DNA of 32,198 nt, from NCBI GenBank assembly GCA_022574205.1, contig JACZSL010000008.1:1-32198 (forward strand). Direction: 5' to 3'. This DNA comes from Patescibacteria group bacterium (lineage in GTDB: Bacteria; Patescibacteriota; Minisyncoccia; Phycocordibacterales; JACZSL01). The notes under the pieces were generated by a model that was given only the letters and a program-made list of their open reading frames with translations, was not told where the DNA came from and searched no databases. The stretch's first letter is position 1; each line of letters begins with the position of its first letter. The translations under genes were made by a program, and so were the position numbers. Shown one piece after another: positions 15,818 through 23,519 of this stretch.

Positions 15818-16063
15818 ATGGCTACGCAAGGAAAGCAAAGGAGACTACACCGCTCTTTGGATGGCAAGATTTTTGGAGGTGTCACTATAGGACTCGGGGA
15901 ATATTTTGACATAGACCCTGTAATCTTCCGAATAGGTTTTGTCGCATTAGCCTTCGTGAACGGACTAGGAGTTTTACTATATATAATTGCGTGGGTTATT
16001 TTGCCGAAAAAAGCAAAGAATATATATAACACAAAAATACACGAATATGCTGCCACTAAATAG
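15818..16063 (+). CDS. PspC domain membrane protein
   Basis: An 81-residue PspC-family protein: a basic start, then RSLDGKIFGGVTIGLGEYFD, IDPVIFRIGFVALAFV and a membrane helix ending in IIAWVILPKK, all in family order. PspC proteins sense envelope stress at the inner membrane. The next gene starts at 16047, inside the last codons of this one, so the two are translationally coupled. The pair PspC plus GIN-domain protein is common in bacteria and supports an envelope-stress role. Confidence 0.9.
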   Translation: MATQGKQRRLHRSLDGKIFGGVTIGLGEYFDIDPVIFRIGFVALAFVNGLGVLLYIIAWVILPKKAKNIYNTKIHEYAATK

Positions 16064-17375
16064 TCTTCCACAACCAAATAATGACGAAGAGGAAAACAAT
16101 AAGGATGAAGAAATCTCCTTTGACCCTTCCGAAACAACTCTTGAAGCGAGTATTGAAGCCGCGCTTGCAAAAGACGACGAACTTGGAAGTGCACACGACG
16201 AGTTTGTAAAAGAAATGTCAGACATCAACGATAAAGAAAGCACTGTTGTGATGTTTAGTCCCAATCAGATTCTCGCTGGAGAGTATGATACGAAAAGCCA
16301 AATGGAATCACTGGAGAGCGTATTAGAAAAAAGAGAAGACATTCAATTTGATGCAGAAGAGTACGAAGATTCCGATGAGCTAGAAAGTAGTGACAAGATT
16401 CGCTTCCGTAAACTTTTTTGGGGAGGAGCTTTTTTGCTTGTTGGACTCTTTTTCCTTTGGGAGGGCTTGTATTTACCGCAAGCAGTAAATATCACTTTCT
16501 TGTCAGTGTGGCCGCTTGTATTTATCACGTTAGGACTTTTTATACTTTCAAATCAAAACTGGTTAAATAAAATGCTAAAAGTGTTCATGGTGGTTATCCT
16601 TATTGTACTTGTATTAGGTGTGTTTGGAGGAAATAGAAACCTACTTATTCCTACCTCTGGAGTGATAGTTGAAGACGTTCGAGAAATCATCAATGTTGAT
16701 CGAATTGTTCTAGAAGGCGACGTGAATGTGAGTGTGAACATGGGGGAGGATGAGGCGCTTATTCTGATAGGGGACGAGAATTTAGTTAAAAGTGTAGTCA
16801 CAGAGCTTAGTGGTGGTCTTCTACGGATATCCTACAGTGAACCGCTTTTTCAAAACGACAATACATCCATCGACATTATTGTAACGGTAAAGAATATTGA
16901 AGCAGTTCATCTTTTAGGCGCCGGACAGATCACAGCTCTTCATATCGAGACTGAAAATTTGGAACTTTTTGTAAGCGGTAGTGGAAAAATGAATCTAAAC
17001 GTAGATACCGAAACACTTATGACAAAGATCGTAGGAGACGGAAGCATCACAATTACCGGTACAACGAACCGCCAAGTTGTGCTCTTAGAGGGAAGTGGGT
17101 CTTACAACGGAGCTAGTCTATCTAGTATTGAAGCTGGTGTGCGCGTGAATGGACCTGGCGAAATTCGCATTTTTGTTGAAGATGAGCTCAATGCTGTCTC
17201 GATAGGTGGTGGACGAATAATTTATTCAGGCTCTCCAAGCATTAGTTTGAGCGACGTTTCAGGAAATGGCACCATAAGGAAAATAAGCACGCTTTTTGAT
17301 GGAGAAATTCTTAACGATGACATTCTTTTGCAATTACAAAAACTTGATAAAGTCAAAGCATTTGAATTTGAGTGA
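16047..17375 (+). CDS. membrane protein with LiaF-like TM region and GIN (DUF2807) domain
   Basis: I start at the ATG at 16047, which overlaps the PspC stop by 17 bases; the upstream extension to 15987 lies within pspC and is rejected. The 442-residue product has an acidic, disordered cytoplasmic N-terminus (about residues 1-115). Four hydrophobic segments follow (about 118-205; a DUF5668/LiaF-like block with LFWGGAFLLVGLFFLWEGL). The C-terminal half from about residue 215 is a repetitive beta-helical GIN/DUF2807 region (ending in GNGTIRKI). Such proteins act with PspC in envelope homeostasis. Confidence 0.8.
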   Translation: MLPLNSLPQPNNDEEENNKDEEISFDPSETTLEASIEAALAKDDELGSAHDEFVKEMSDINDKESTVVMFSPNQILAGEYDTKSQMESLESVLEKREDIQFDAEEYEDSDELESSDKIRFRKLFWGGAFLLVGLFFLWEGLYLPQAVNITFLSVWPLVFITLGLFILSNQNWLNKMLKVFMVVILIVLVLGVFGGNRNLLIPTSGVIVEDVREIINVDRIVLEGDVNVSVNMGEDEALILIGDENLVKSVVTELSGGLLRISYSEPLFQNDNTSIDIIVTVKNIEAVHLLGAGQITALHIETENLELFVSGSGKMNLNVDTETLMTKIVGDGSITITGTTNRQVVLLEGSGSYNGASLSSIEAGVRVNGPGEIRIFVEDELNAVSIGGGRIIYSGSPSISLSDVSGNGTIRKISTLFDGEILNDDILLQLQKLDKVKAFEFE

Positions 17376-17386
17376 TATAAGTAACG

Positions 17387-17410
17387 TATTCCATTGTGGA
17401 TAATGGAATA
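17387..17410 (+). terminator. hairpin between the GIN-domain and pilin genes
   Basis: tattccatt (17387-17395) pairs perfectly with aatggaata (17402-17410) around a 6-base loop. There is no T tract, so termination is uncertain; an operator role is also possible, since the next start is 34 bases away. Confidence 0.4.
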
Positions 17411-17443
17411 GTAGCTTTGGTTGTCTTGAGCTAAGATTAGGGC

Positions 17444-17836
17444 ATGAACAATATTATATCTAAATTAGAGTACAATACGGCTAAAGTGATCACTTTCGGC
17501 GCTTTAACGTTTCTATTCGCTCCCTTTATTGCGTTTGCTCAAGCTGGAACTGTTCAACAATTGATCGGTATTGTGGGTGGTATCATTGCGCTAGCGATCC
17601 CCGTTGTGATTTCCCTAGCACTCCTTTACTTCTTCTGGGGCTTGGCGAAATTCATATTACACGCTGACGACGAAAGTGAGCGAGCAAAGGGAAAAAGCAT
17701 TATGGTATGGGGTATAGTTGCACTTTTCGTGATCGTGACAGTGTGGGGCATTATCGCAGTACTTCAAAGCACCTTTATTGGACCTGGAGGTATCACTGGT
17801 TGTGCAGTATCTGTTTTTGGTGTTTGTGTAACTTAA
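17444..17836 (+). CDS. TrbC/VirB2-like pilin family protein, copy 1
   Basis: A 130-residue protein with a signal-peptide-like first helix ending in APFIAFAQA (about residue 34), then two transmembrane helices (about 37-70 and 84-107) joined by the cytoplasmic loop FILHADDESERAKGKSIM. This architecture matches the TrbC/VirB2 pilin-like proteins that Parcubacteria often carry in tandem. No other type IV secretion genes are in the window. TAAGAT lies 6 bases before the ATG, so translation may be leaderless. The tail has two cysteines (TGCAVSVFGVCVT) that the second copy lacks. Confidence 0.75.
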   Translation: MNNIISKLEYNTAKVITFGALTFLFAPFIAFAQAGTVQQLIGIVGGIIALAIPVVISLALLYFFWGLAKFILHADDESERAKGKSIMVWGIVALFVIVTVWGIIAVLQSTFIGPGGITGCAVSVFGVCVT

Positions 17837-17858
17837 ATCTATCTAATTTAAGCTGTTT

Positions 17859-18221
17859 GTGTCTTCATCGTATAATTACACAAGTAAGGCAATATTTTTT
17901 GCAATCATTTCATTATTGATTACGCCGTTTGTAGTTTTTGCTCAGGCGGATAATATTGACCAGCTGATTTCTACACTTACAAGTATAATTACCTCAATTA
18001 TCCCTGTCGTTGTGGCTCTTGCAATACTCTTCTTTTTTTGGGGCTTAGCAAAGTTTATTTTGCACGCTGACGATGAGACTAAGCGTGCGGAAGGAAAACA
18101 GATTATGATATGGGGAATAATCGCACTTTTTGTTATTTTCACCATTTGGGGCATTATAGTTTTGCTTCAAAATACTTTTATTGAGCCAGGTGATCCACTT
18201 AGGCCAACTCTTCCAACCTAG
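17859..18221 (+). CDS. TrbC/VirB2-like pilin family protein, copy 2
   Basis: A 120-residue paralogue of the preceding protein, starting at GTG 22 bases after its stop. It has the same signal-like helix ending in VVFAQA, two membrane helices and the same loop FILHADDETKRAEGKQIM. The tail is different (EPGDPLRPTLPT) and has no Cys. The two genes are a tandem duplication that has diverged mostly in the tails. A weak hairpin follows at 18249-18268. Confidence 0.75.
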   Translation: MSSSYNYTSKAIFFAIISLLITPFVVFAQADNIDQLISTLTSIITSIIPVVVALAILFFFWGLAKFILHADDETKRAEGKQIMIWGIIALFVIFTIWGIIVLLQNTFIEPGDPLRPTLPT

Positions 18222-18248
18222 GAAGGACGTAACAACATTATTTAAAAT

Positions 18249-18274
18249 GACACCCAGATCAAGGTGTCGTTTGT
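18249..18274 (+). terminator. weak hairpin terminator after the pilin genes
   Basis: gacacc (18249-18254) pairs with ggtgtc (18263-18268), followed by gtttgt. The stem is short and the T run is weak. Confidence 0.4.
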
Positions 18275-18292
18275 GGTATAACTTATGGACTT

Positions 18293-18399
18293 GTCCCGTT
18301 AGTAATTACGATTAGGTTTGATTGTGTATATAGGTAAATATGACAGGATAAATATATTATTACTCCTACTTATTAAAAGAATAATTATCTATCGAGATG
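18293..18399 (+). repeat. start-codon inverted-repeat element, copy B (107 bp)
   Basis: The left arm gtcccgttagtaatta (18293-18308) pairs with the right arm at 18382-18397 (ataattatctatcgaga), with two mismatches and one extra base. The element ends on the nth start codon. It aligns without gaps to copy A (154-260), with about 84 of 107 identical positions. Confidence 0.75.
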
Positions 18400-19065
18400 G
18401 AAAATCTTAAACTTAAAGAACGTAAGGTTCGTGCAAAGAAGGTTGTCCAAGAACTAAGGAAGCAGTTTCCAAACTCTAAAACCGAACTTAATTACAGAAA
18501 CAACTTTGAACTTTTAGTATCTGTTATTCTATCGGCGCAATGTACAGACAAGCGCGTGAACGAGGTTACTGCAATGCTTTTCAAAAAGTACAAGAAACTC
18601 GATGACTATGTTAATGCTGATATTTCAGAATTTGAGCAGGATATTCGATCAACTGGCTTCTACAGAAATAAAGCAAAGAATATTTTAGGTGCAGCGAAAG
18701 TCGTAAAAAACGACTTTAATGGAAAACTGCCAAAAACCATGGCGGAAATGCTGACTATTCCAGGAGTTGCCAGAAAGACTGCAAACGTTGTGCTCGGCAA
18801 CGCATACAATATCTATGTAGGAATTGCAGTGGACACACATGTTCGTAGGCTTGCTTTAAAGCTAGACCTTACTTCCAGCAAGGATCCTGTCAAAATCGAG
18901 CGTAGTTTGTGTGAATTGATCCCAAAAGCCGACTGGAAATGGGTAAATCACCAAATGGTTATGTATGGCAGGTATATATGTAAGGCTAATAAGCATGAGT
19001 GTAAGGAGCACCCCCTAACTAAGATATATCCACCGGCGGCTCATATATGGCCTAAATCGAGATAA
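18397..19065 (+). CDS. nth: endonuclease III family DNA glycosylase, incomplete Fe-S motif
   Basis: A 222-residue base-excision repair glycosylase/AP lyase. The helix-hairpin-helix LTIPGVARKTANVVLG (119-134) contains the catalytic Lys (K127), and VDTHVRRL (145-152) holds the catalytic Asp (D146). ILSAQCTDKRVN near residue 45-55 is typical. Normal Nth has four cysteines (C-x6-C-x2-C-x5-C) for a 4Fe-4S cluster. Here only the first two are kept (C195 and C202, in YICKANKHECKEHP); the third and fourth are missing, so the cluster is probably lost. The gene begins exactly at the right end of repeat B and leads an operon with the HAD protein. Confidence 0.9.
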   Translation: MENLKLKERKVRAKKVVQELRKQFPNSKTELNYRNNFELLVSVILSAQCTDKRVNEVTAMLFKKYKKLDDYVNADISEFEQDIRSTGFYRNKAKNILGAAKVVKNDFNGKLPKTMAEMLTIPGVARKTANVVLGNAYNIYVGIAVDTHVRRLALKLDLTSSKDPVKIERSLCELIPKADWKWVNHQMVMYGRYICKANKHECKEHPLTKIYPPAAHIWPKSR

Positions 19066-19111
19066 TTTTTAAACTTTGACCACCTTCATTAAAGGGGGTA
19101 GAGTGACATAT

Positions 19112-19819
19112 ATGTTGAGAAGACCGATACATCGCCAAAAAGTCGCCATCTTTGATATTGATGGAACTATCGGACGTGGAAGTCTCTTAATTTATCTCTT
19201 GGATGGATTGATTAATGCCAGTCTTATTAGTGAGGTCGCGCGTAAAGAATTTAAACACGATCACAAAAAATGGCTCGACAGGAAGGGGCTGTACGATGAA
19301 TATATAAGAGCTGTTACGCGAACTTTTATGAAACATATTAAAGGAGTGCACTATGGTGATTTTGTAGAGATTGCTAAGAAGAGTGTGCTAGCGCACAAAG
19401 ACCATGTGTATCTATACACGAAGGATCTCATAGCCAGCCTTAAAAAAGACGGGTATTACTTACTTGCAATATCACAATCGCCAAAAACAATTGTTGATTT
19501 TTTCTGTGAGAACTTAGGATTCGATAAAGTATACGGAAGAATTTATGAAATAGGTCCACAGGACAGATTTACCGGGGAGATGGTTGATGTACATCTCATA
19601 TCAAATAAAGCAAACATAGTCCGCCGTGCGGTCCAGAAAGAAAATCTTACACTAAAAGAATCAGTGGGCGTAGGCGACACTGAGGACGATATTCCGTTCT
19701 TGGAAATGGTTGAAACCCCAATTTGTTTTAATCCAAACAAAAAACTTCACAAGCATGCCGTGCGAATGGGGTGGAAAATTATAGTCGAACGAAAAAATAT
19801 GATTTATGAAATAAAATAA
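19112..19819 (+). CDS. HAD superfamily (IB) phosphatase-like hydrolase
   Basis: A HAD hydrolase with all catalytic motifs: motif I AIFDIDGTI (D15, D17 counting from this start), motif II Ser in LLAISQSPKTIV, and motif IV VGVGDTEDDIPFLE. The long helical insert between motifs I and II is the subclass-IB cap, as in SerB-like and lipid or nucleotide phosphatases. The substrate is unknown. I use the ATG at 19112 (aaaggggg at 19091-19098 and ggtagag at 19097-19103 lie upstream). A GTG at 19103 and a TTG at 19076 are possible earlier starts. The next gene is 3 bases away. Confidence 0.8.
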   Translation: MLRRPIHRQKVAIFDIDGTIGRGSLLIYLLDGLINASLISEVARKEFKHDHKKWLDRKGLYDEYIRAVTRTFMKHIKGVHYGDFVEIAKKSVLAHKDHVYLYTKDLIASLKKDGYYLLAISQSPKTIVDFFCENLGFDKVYGRIYEIGPQDRFTGEMVDVHLISNKANIVRRAVQKENLTLKESVGVGDTEDDIPFLEMVETPICFNPNKKLHKHAVRMGWKIIVERKNMIYEIK

Positions 19820-19822
19820 TTT

Positions 19823-20113
19823 ATGTGGAAGATACGGATAAACAAAAGTAAAGAAAGTGTGACGAGCTGGTTTTTTGATGTACTTGTAAGTCAGGGAGAT
19901 GAAACGTACGACTACGTCGTTGAATTGAATAAAGAATATTACAAGAAATTAACAGCAGAAAGAGTTCCACCACGTGCTCTTATAGAGCAGTCATTTTTGT
20001 TTCTTTTAGGGAATGAACCTGCTTCTACTATTTTGAAAACTTTTTCGCTTGAAGAAGTTGCTGACTACTTCGAGAGCTTTGAGAGCACCATGCAACAAAT
20101 TCTTAGCATTTAA
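19823..20113 (+). CDS. 96-residue hypothetical protein
   Basis: A small soluble protein with a basic N-terminus (MWKIRINKSK) and a helical, acidic C-terminus (LEEVADYFESFESTMQQIL). No family is recognised. The segment KKLTAERVPPRALIEQSFLF and its length suggest a compact alpha/beta domain. It starts 3 bases after the HAD gene, so it is the third gene of the nth-HAD operon. It is convergent with the MFS transporter gene, with only 27 bases between the stops and no obvious terminator. Confidence 0.55.
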   Translation: MWKIRINKSKESVTSWFFDVLVSQGDETYDYVVELNKEYYKKLTAERVPPRALIEQSFLFLLGNEPASTILKTFSLEEVADYFESFESTMQQILSI

Positions 20114-20140
20114 ACAAAAACTTACCAAATTCTTAGCAAC

Positions 20141-21316
20141 TCAGAGTGTGTCGCGTATTTTAGATGCAAACCATATGCCTGAGAGAAATATGATTCCAAG
20201 CACAAACCATATGTACTGGAAGTCTAAAAAGTATAGAGTTATTGTTCCCACTAACGGCCCGAGTATATATGCAACAGGTCTGGTCATTCTGAAAAAACTT
20301 ATGGTTCCGCTATCGCCACCGTCAACATGTTTAAAGAAATAGCTTTCCGTAGTTATCTCTATAAGACTTGCTCCAATCCGCACAAAGAAGAGTAATGAGG
20401 CCCAGAATGCAAAGGAGGTTGTGTTAACCAGTGGAATGAAAAGTATAAACATTGAAGTAATCAAAAAACCTGAAATCAGAAATTCTTTTTCTCCTAACCA
20501 TGTATCAGCAATCTTACCCACTGGATATTCAAGAAGTGCAAAGGGCAGAAGGAATATAAACGTCATGATTCCGAACTCCGCCCAACTAAATCCCAAATGT
20601 TGTGTTAAATAAATAGGCATATAAATAACCATCCATGAGAAAAAGAAACGCATCAAAAATTGCGACATAAAAATACCAAACAGGTCCTGATCCCCCTTGA
20701 TGCACAGGAATGTGTTTTTTATTTCAAGTTTTTTATACACTGGGTCCTTAAAGTGCCTGAAACGAAGCATAAGCAATACAAACGGTATTATAAATAACGC
20801 AGAAAGAAGATATAATGTACCAAACGAACTTTGATTCAAGACGAACCCAGCCACAAGAGGAGCTAAGATAAGAGCTACGTTTGCGGTCGTAAGTAATGTG
20901 CCGCGTATAACGCCGGTGGAGCCTTCTTCTTTCGTGTAGCTCTCGATGAATATATCTATGCTATATAGAATAAGGGGGTACGTTACAATGTAAGCGATAA
21001 ATGTTGGAAGTATAATCTGTGCGTTATCCGAAAACGCGAAAATTAGGAAAAAGAAAAACTGAAGTGTAGAAAAAATGAGCATGAGTGCGAAATTTCCGAT
21101 TTTTCGCAATGCTCCAGAGATAATTAAGAAGGACGCAACTGTAAGTACTGAGCCGATAATGAATAGAGTGCCAACAAAACGTTCCTCAACAAACTGCGTA
21201 AGGAAACTTGAGTTAGCATAAATCACTAGGAAAAGATGAAATGAGAGAATGAAATTTGCAACATAAATTACGTTGAGATTTTTCATCCACCTCAATCTCT
21301 GTGGTGTTTTATGCAT
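20141..21316 (-). CDS. major facilitator superfamily transporter
   Basis: A 391-residue membrane protein with about 12 helices in two halves, separated by a basic central loop (FRHFKDPVYKKLEIKNT, about residues 210-226). The second half has the MFS-like loop YPVGKIADTWLGEKEFL between helices 8 and 9. The substrate cannot be told from sequence. The start is 5 bases after the RNase J stop, so the two genes are one operon. The low-identity MFS type seen here, with few polar residues, is common in CPR genomes. Confidence 0.75.
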   Translation of the reverse strand: MHKTPQRLRWMKNLNVIYVANFILSFHLFLVIYANSSFLTQFVEERFVGTLFIIGSVLTVASFLIISGALRKIGNFALMLIFSTLQFFFFLIFAFSDNAQIILPTFIAYIVTYPLILYSIDIFIESYTKEEGSTGVIRGTLLTTANVALILAPLVAGFVLNQSSFGTLYLLSALFIIPFVLLMLRFRHFKDPVYKKLEIKNTFLCIKGDQDLFGIFMSQFLMRFFFSWMVIYMPIYLTQHLGFSWAEFGIMTFIFLLPFALLEYPVGKIADTWLGEKEFLISGFLITSMFILFIPLVNTTSFAFWASLLFFVRIGASLIEITTESYFFKHVDGGDSGTISFFRMTRPVAYILGPLVGTITLYFLDFQYIWFVLGIIFLSGIWFASKIRDTL

Positions 21317-21321
21317 ATCGC

Positions 21322-23280
21322 TTAGATCCCCAAAACAACAGGAATGACAATTGGTCGTTTGTTCGTCTTTTGAAATAGGAAGCGACTAACTTCGTCAGTG
21401 ATATTACTTTTGACGTAATCAAAGTTAATTGAATGTACACCGGAAGTCGATTTCTCAACCGTTTTTTTGATAATAAGACGCGTTTGTTGCAAGAGCTCCT
21501 GAGATTCACGCAGATATACAAATCCTCGTGAAATAATATCAGGTGACTTACGCAATTTTCCTGTCTTAAGGTTCACTGTCGCTATGATAACAAACATACC
21601 GTCCTCAGCGAGCATCTTTCTGTCTCGTATTAACACTTCCTTAATATCTCCAACAGAAAAACCATCAACAAGTCTTAAGCTAGACGGCGCCATCTCTTTG
21701 ATCCTTACAATTCTTTCTCCCTTGTCACGAATCTCAATGATTGAGCCGTTATCTGGAATAATGATGTTCTTCTCCGGAATACCGCATTCAAGTGCAATTT
21801 CTGCGTGTACCCGATGCATATAATGATATCCATGCTGAGGAATGAAAAACTTTGGATTTATTTTTTTGATAATCCATTTTGCATCTTCTCTGTGCGCATG
21901 TCCGCCAGAATGTACTCCTGCGATTTGGTAATGGATTATATGTGCACCTTGTCGCGAAAGATTGTCTTTTAGTTTTTGTACTGGACGTTCATTTCCAGGT
22001 ATTATAGATGAAGAAAGGACAATAGTATCTTTTTTACTTATCTTGATATGTCTATGAGTTTTATTTGCCATTCGCATTAGAGATGCAAACTCATCCCCCT
22101 GCGCCCCTGTCGCAAGAATCATCACTTTATTTTCCGGAGTATTTTTCATTTCATCAATACTTATGATGGTTCCTTTCTTTACTTTCAACATACCAAGCTC
22201 GAGAACAATTTCAATATTAACCTTCATACTCCGCCCATCGACTACAATTTTCTTTCCGTGCCTCTCAGCAATCTCTATAATTTTAATAATACGTTCAAGC
22301 TGGGAGGCGAATGTCCCGATTATCAACCTTCCAGGAACTTTCTTAATAATTTCTTCAATATTTTTATGAACCTCTGTTTCAGGGTATGAGAAACCAACCT
22401 TTTCAACACTTGTTGAGTCAGACATCAAAAGAAGAACATTTTCCTTCTCAAACATCTTGAACTCGTCTACCTCGGCCTGTGTTGGTACATTATCCACAGT
22501 ATCAATTTTTAAGTCGCCAACATGTACAATTGAGCCGTGTGGTGTATCTATAATAATGCCCATAGAATCAGGTATCGTGTGCGTCACAGAAAAGAAGCGC
22601 ACCTGAATTTTACCCATTTGTATGGTCTCATTTTTTTCCACTTCACGTATATCAAGCTTTGGTAAATTAGGAAATTCTTCCTGACGTTTTTTAATCATAA
22701 CCGTCGTCAAACGTCTTGAGTAGATTGGAGGGAATCCAAGACTCTCCATGACGTATGGAAATCCACCAATATGATCAAGGTGACCATGAGTTACTATGAT
22801 TGCTCTAATCTTGTCACGATTGTCTTCAAGGTATGATGTGTTTGGTAAAATGAAATCTATGCCGGGTGTATTGTCTTCTCGGAACTGAAAACCACAATCC
22901 ACAATAATAATGTCGTTTCCATATTGAATAACAGACATATTCTTACCAATCTCTTCTACACCCCCAAGTGGAACAATACGCACAACACCCTCTCCCAAAG
23001 CTGGGATTATATCGTCCTTGCCGTTTCTATTTTTATCAATATTTGGAAAACGCGCTTGAGACGACGACATTTGTCTTGTTCTTTCTCGTCTTGGTTTTGC
23101 ATTATGCTGTATTCCATGAGGTTTTTTAACATTACTCGTGCGCGCATTGTAGACACGTGTACGTGTCTTTCCGCGCGCTCTCGACGTATGGTGGTACGTT
23201 TTAGCTGTGTTATGCATCGATCTCTTCGCCCGAAACCCTGAATACCTTTTTGATTTTTGTTTTTCTGGTTCTTTGTTCAT
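21322..23280 (-). CDS. rnj: ribonuclease J
   Basis: A 652-residue metallo-beta-lactamase/beta-CASP ribonuclease for RNA maturation and decay. The first 95 residues are a basic, probably disordered extension. The catalytic domain follows: VPLGGVEEIGKNM (about 104-116), then the zinc motif THGHLDHIGG (164-173), SVTHTIPDSMG, and the beta-CASP and C-terminal motifs (HAHREDAKWIIKKINPKFF, PQHGYHYMH). The glutamate usual in HGHEDHIGG is Leu here. The start ATG lies at the end of repeat D. It is transcribed together with the MFS gene. Confidence 0.9.
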   Translation of the reverse strand: MNKEPEKQKSKRYSGFRAKRSMHNTAKTYHHTSRARGKTRTRVYNARTSNVKKPHGIQHNAKPRRERTRQMSSSQARFPNIDKNRNGKDDIIPALGEGVVRIVPLGGVEEIGKNMSVIQYGNDIIIVDCGFQFREDNTPGIDFILPNTSYLEDNRDKIRAIIVTHGHLDHIGGFPYVMESLGFPPIYSRRLTTVMIKKRQEEFPNLPKLDIREVEKNETIQMGKIQVRFFSVTHTIPDSMGIIIDTPHGSIVHVGDLKIDTVDNVPTQAEVDEFKMFEKENVLLLMSDSTSVEKVGFSYPETEVHKNIEEIIKKVPGRLIIGTFASQLERIIKIIEIAERHGKKIVVDGRSMKVNIEIVLELGMLKVKKGTIISIDEMKNTPENKVMILATGAQGDEFASLMRMANKTHRHIKISKKDTIVLSSSIIPGNERPVQKLKDNLSRQGAHIIHYQIAGVHSGGHAHREDAKWIIKKINPKFFIPQHGYHYMHRVHAEIALECGIPEKNIIIPDNGSIIEIRDKGERIVRIKEMAPSSLRLVDGFSVGDIKEVLIRDRKMLAEDGMFVIIATVNLKTGKLRKSPDIISRGFVYLRESQELLQQTRLIIKKTVEKSTSGVHSINFDYVKSNITDEVSRFLFQKTNKRPIVIPVVLGI

Positions 23281-23495
23281 CTAATTAGAGACAGGAAACG
23301 CTAAATAACGAAGTTAAAATAGTGTCTCCTGATTTATTATTTCCTAACAAACTTTTTATCGACCATAAATTAATGTGCCAATTCGAGCGTTTACTTAGTC
23401 TTTTAATATTGACTTTGTACATTTTTTATATTTCTTATTTTTTAATAAACAATAAACAGAGGCGTACATAACTATTATGTATCTCTAACGGGATT
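23279..23495 (-). repeat. possible start-codon inverted-repeat element, copy D
   Basis: On the minus strand atcccgttagagat (23495-23482) matches the left arm of copies A and B, and the right end (ctaattagATG, 23288-23278) has the same cta-5 bases-ATG layout and pairs with it at about 10 of 14 positions. The interior is longer (about 217 bases in all) and differs. It ends on the RNase J start codon. The rest of 23281-23519 has no other recognisable feature. Confidence 0.4.
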
Positions 23496-23519
23496 CATAA
23501 TAATTTTAATAAATATTTT

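Noticed and set aside
15987-16046. N-terminal extension of the GIN-domain protein
   Set aside because: It is within pspC in another frame; the ATG at 16047 gives the usual overlap of coupled genes.
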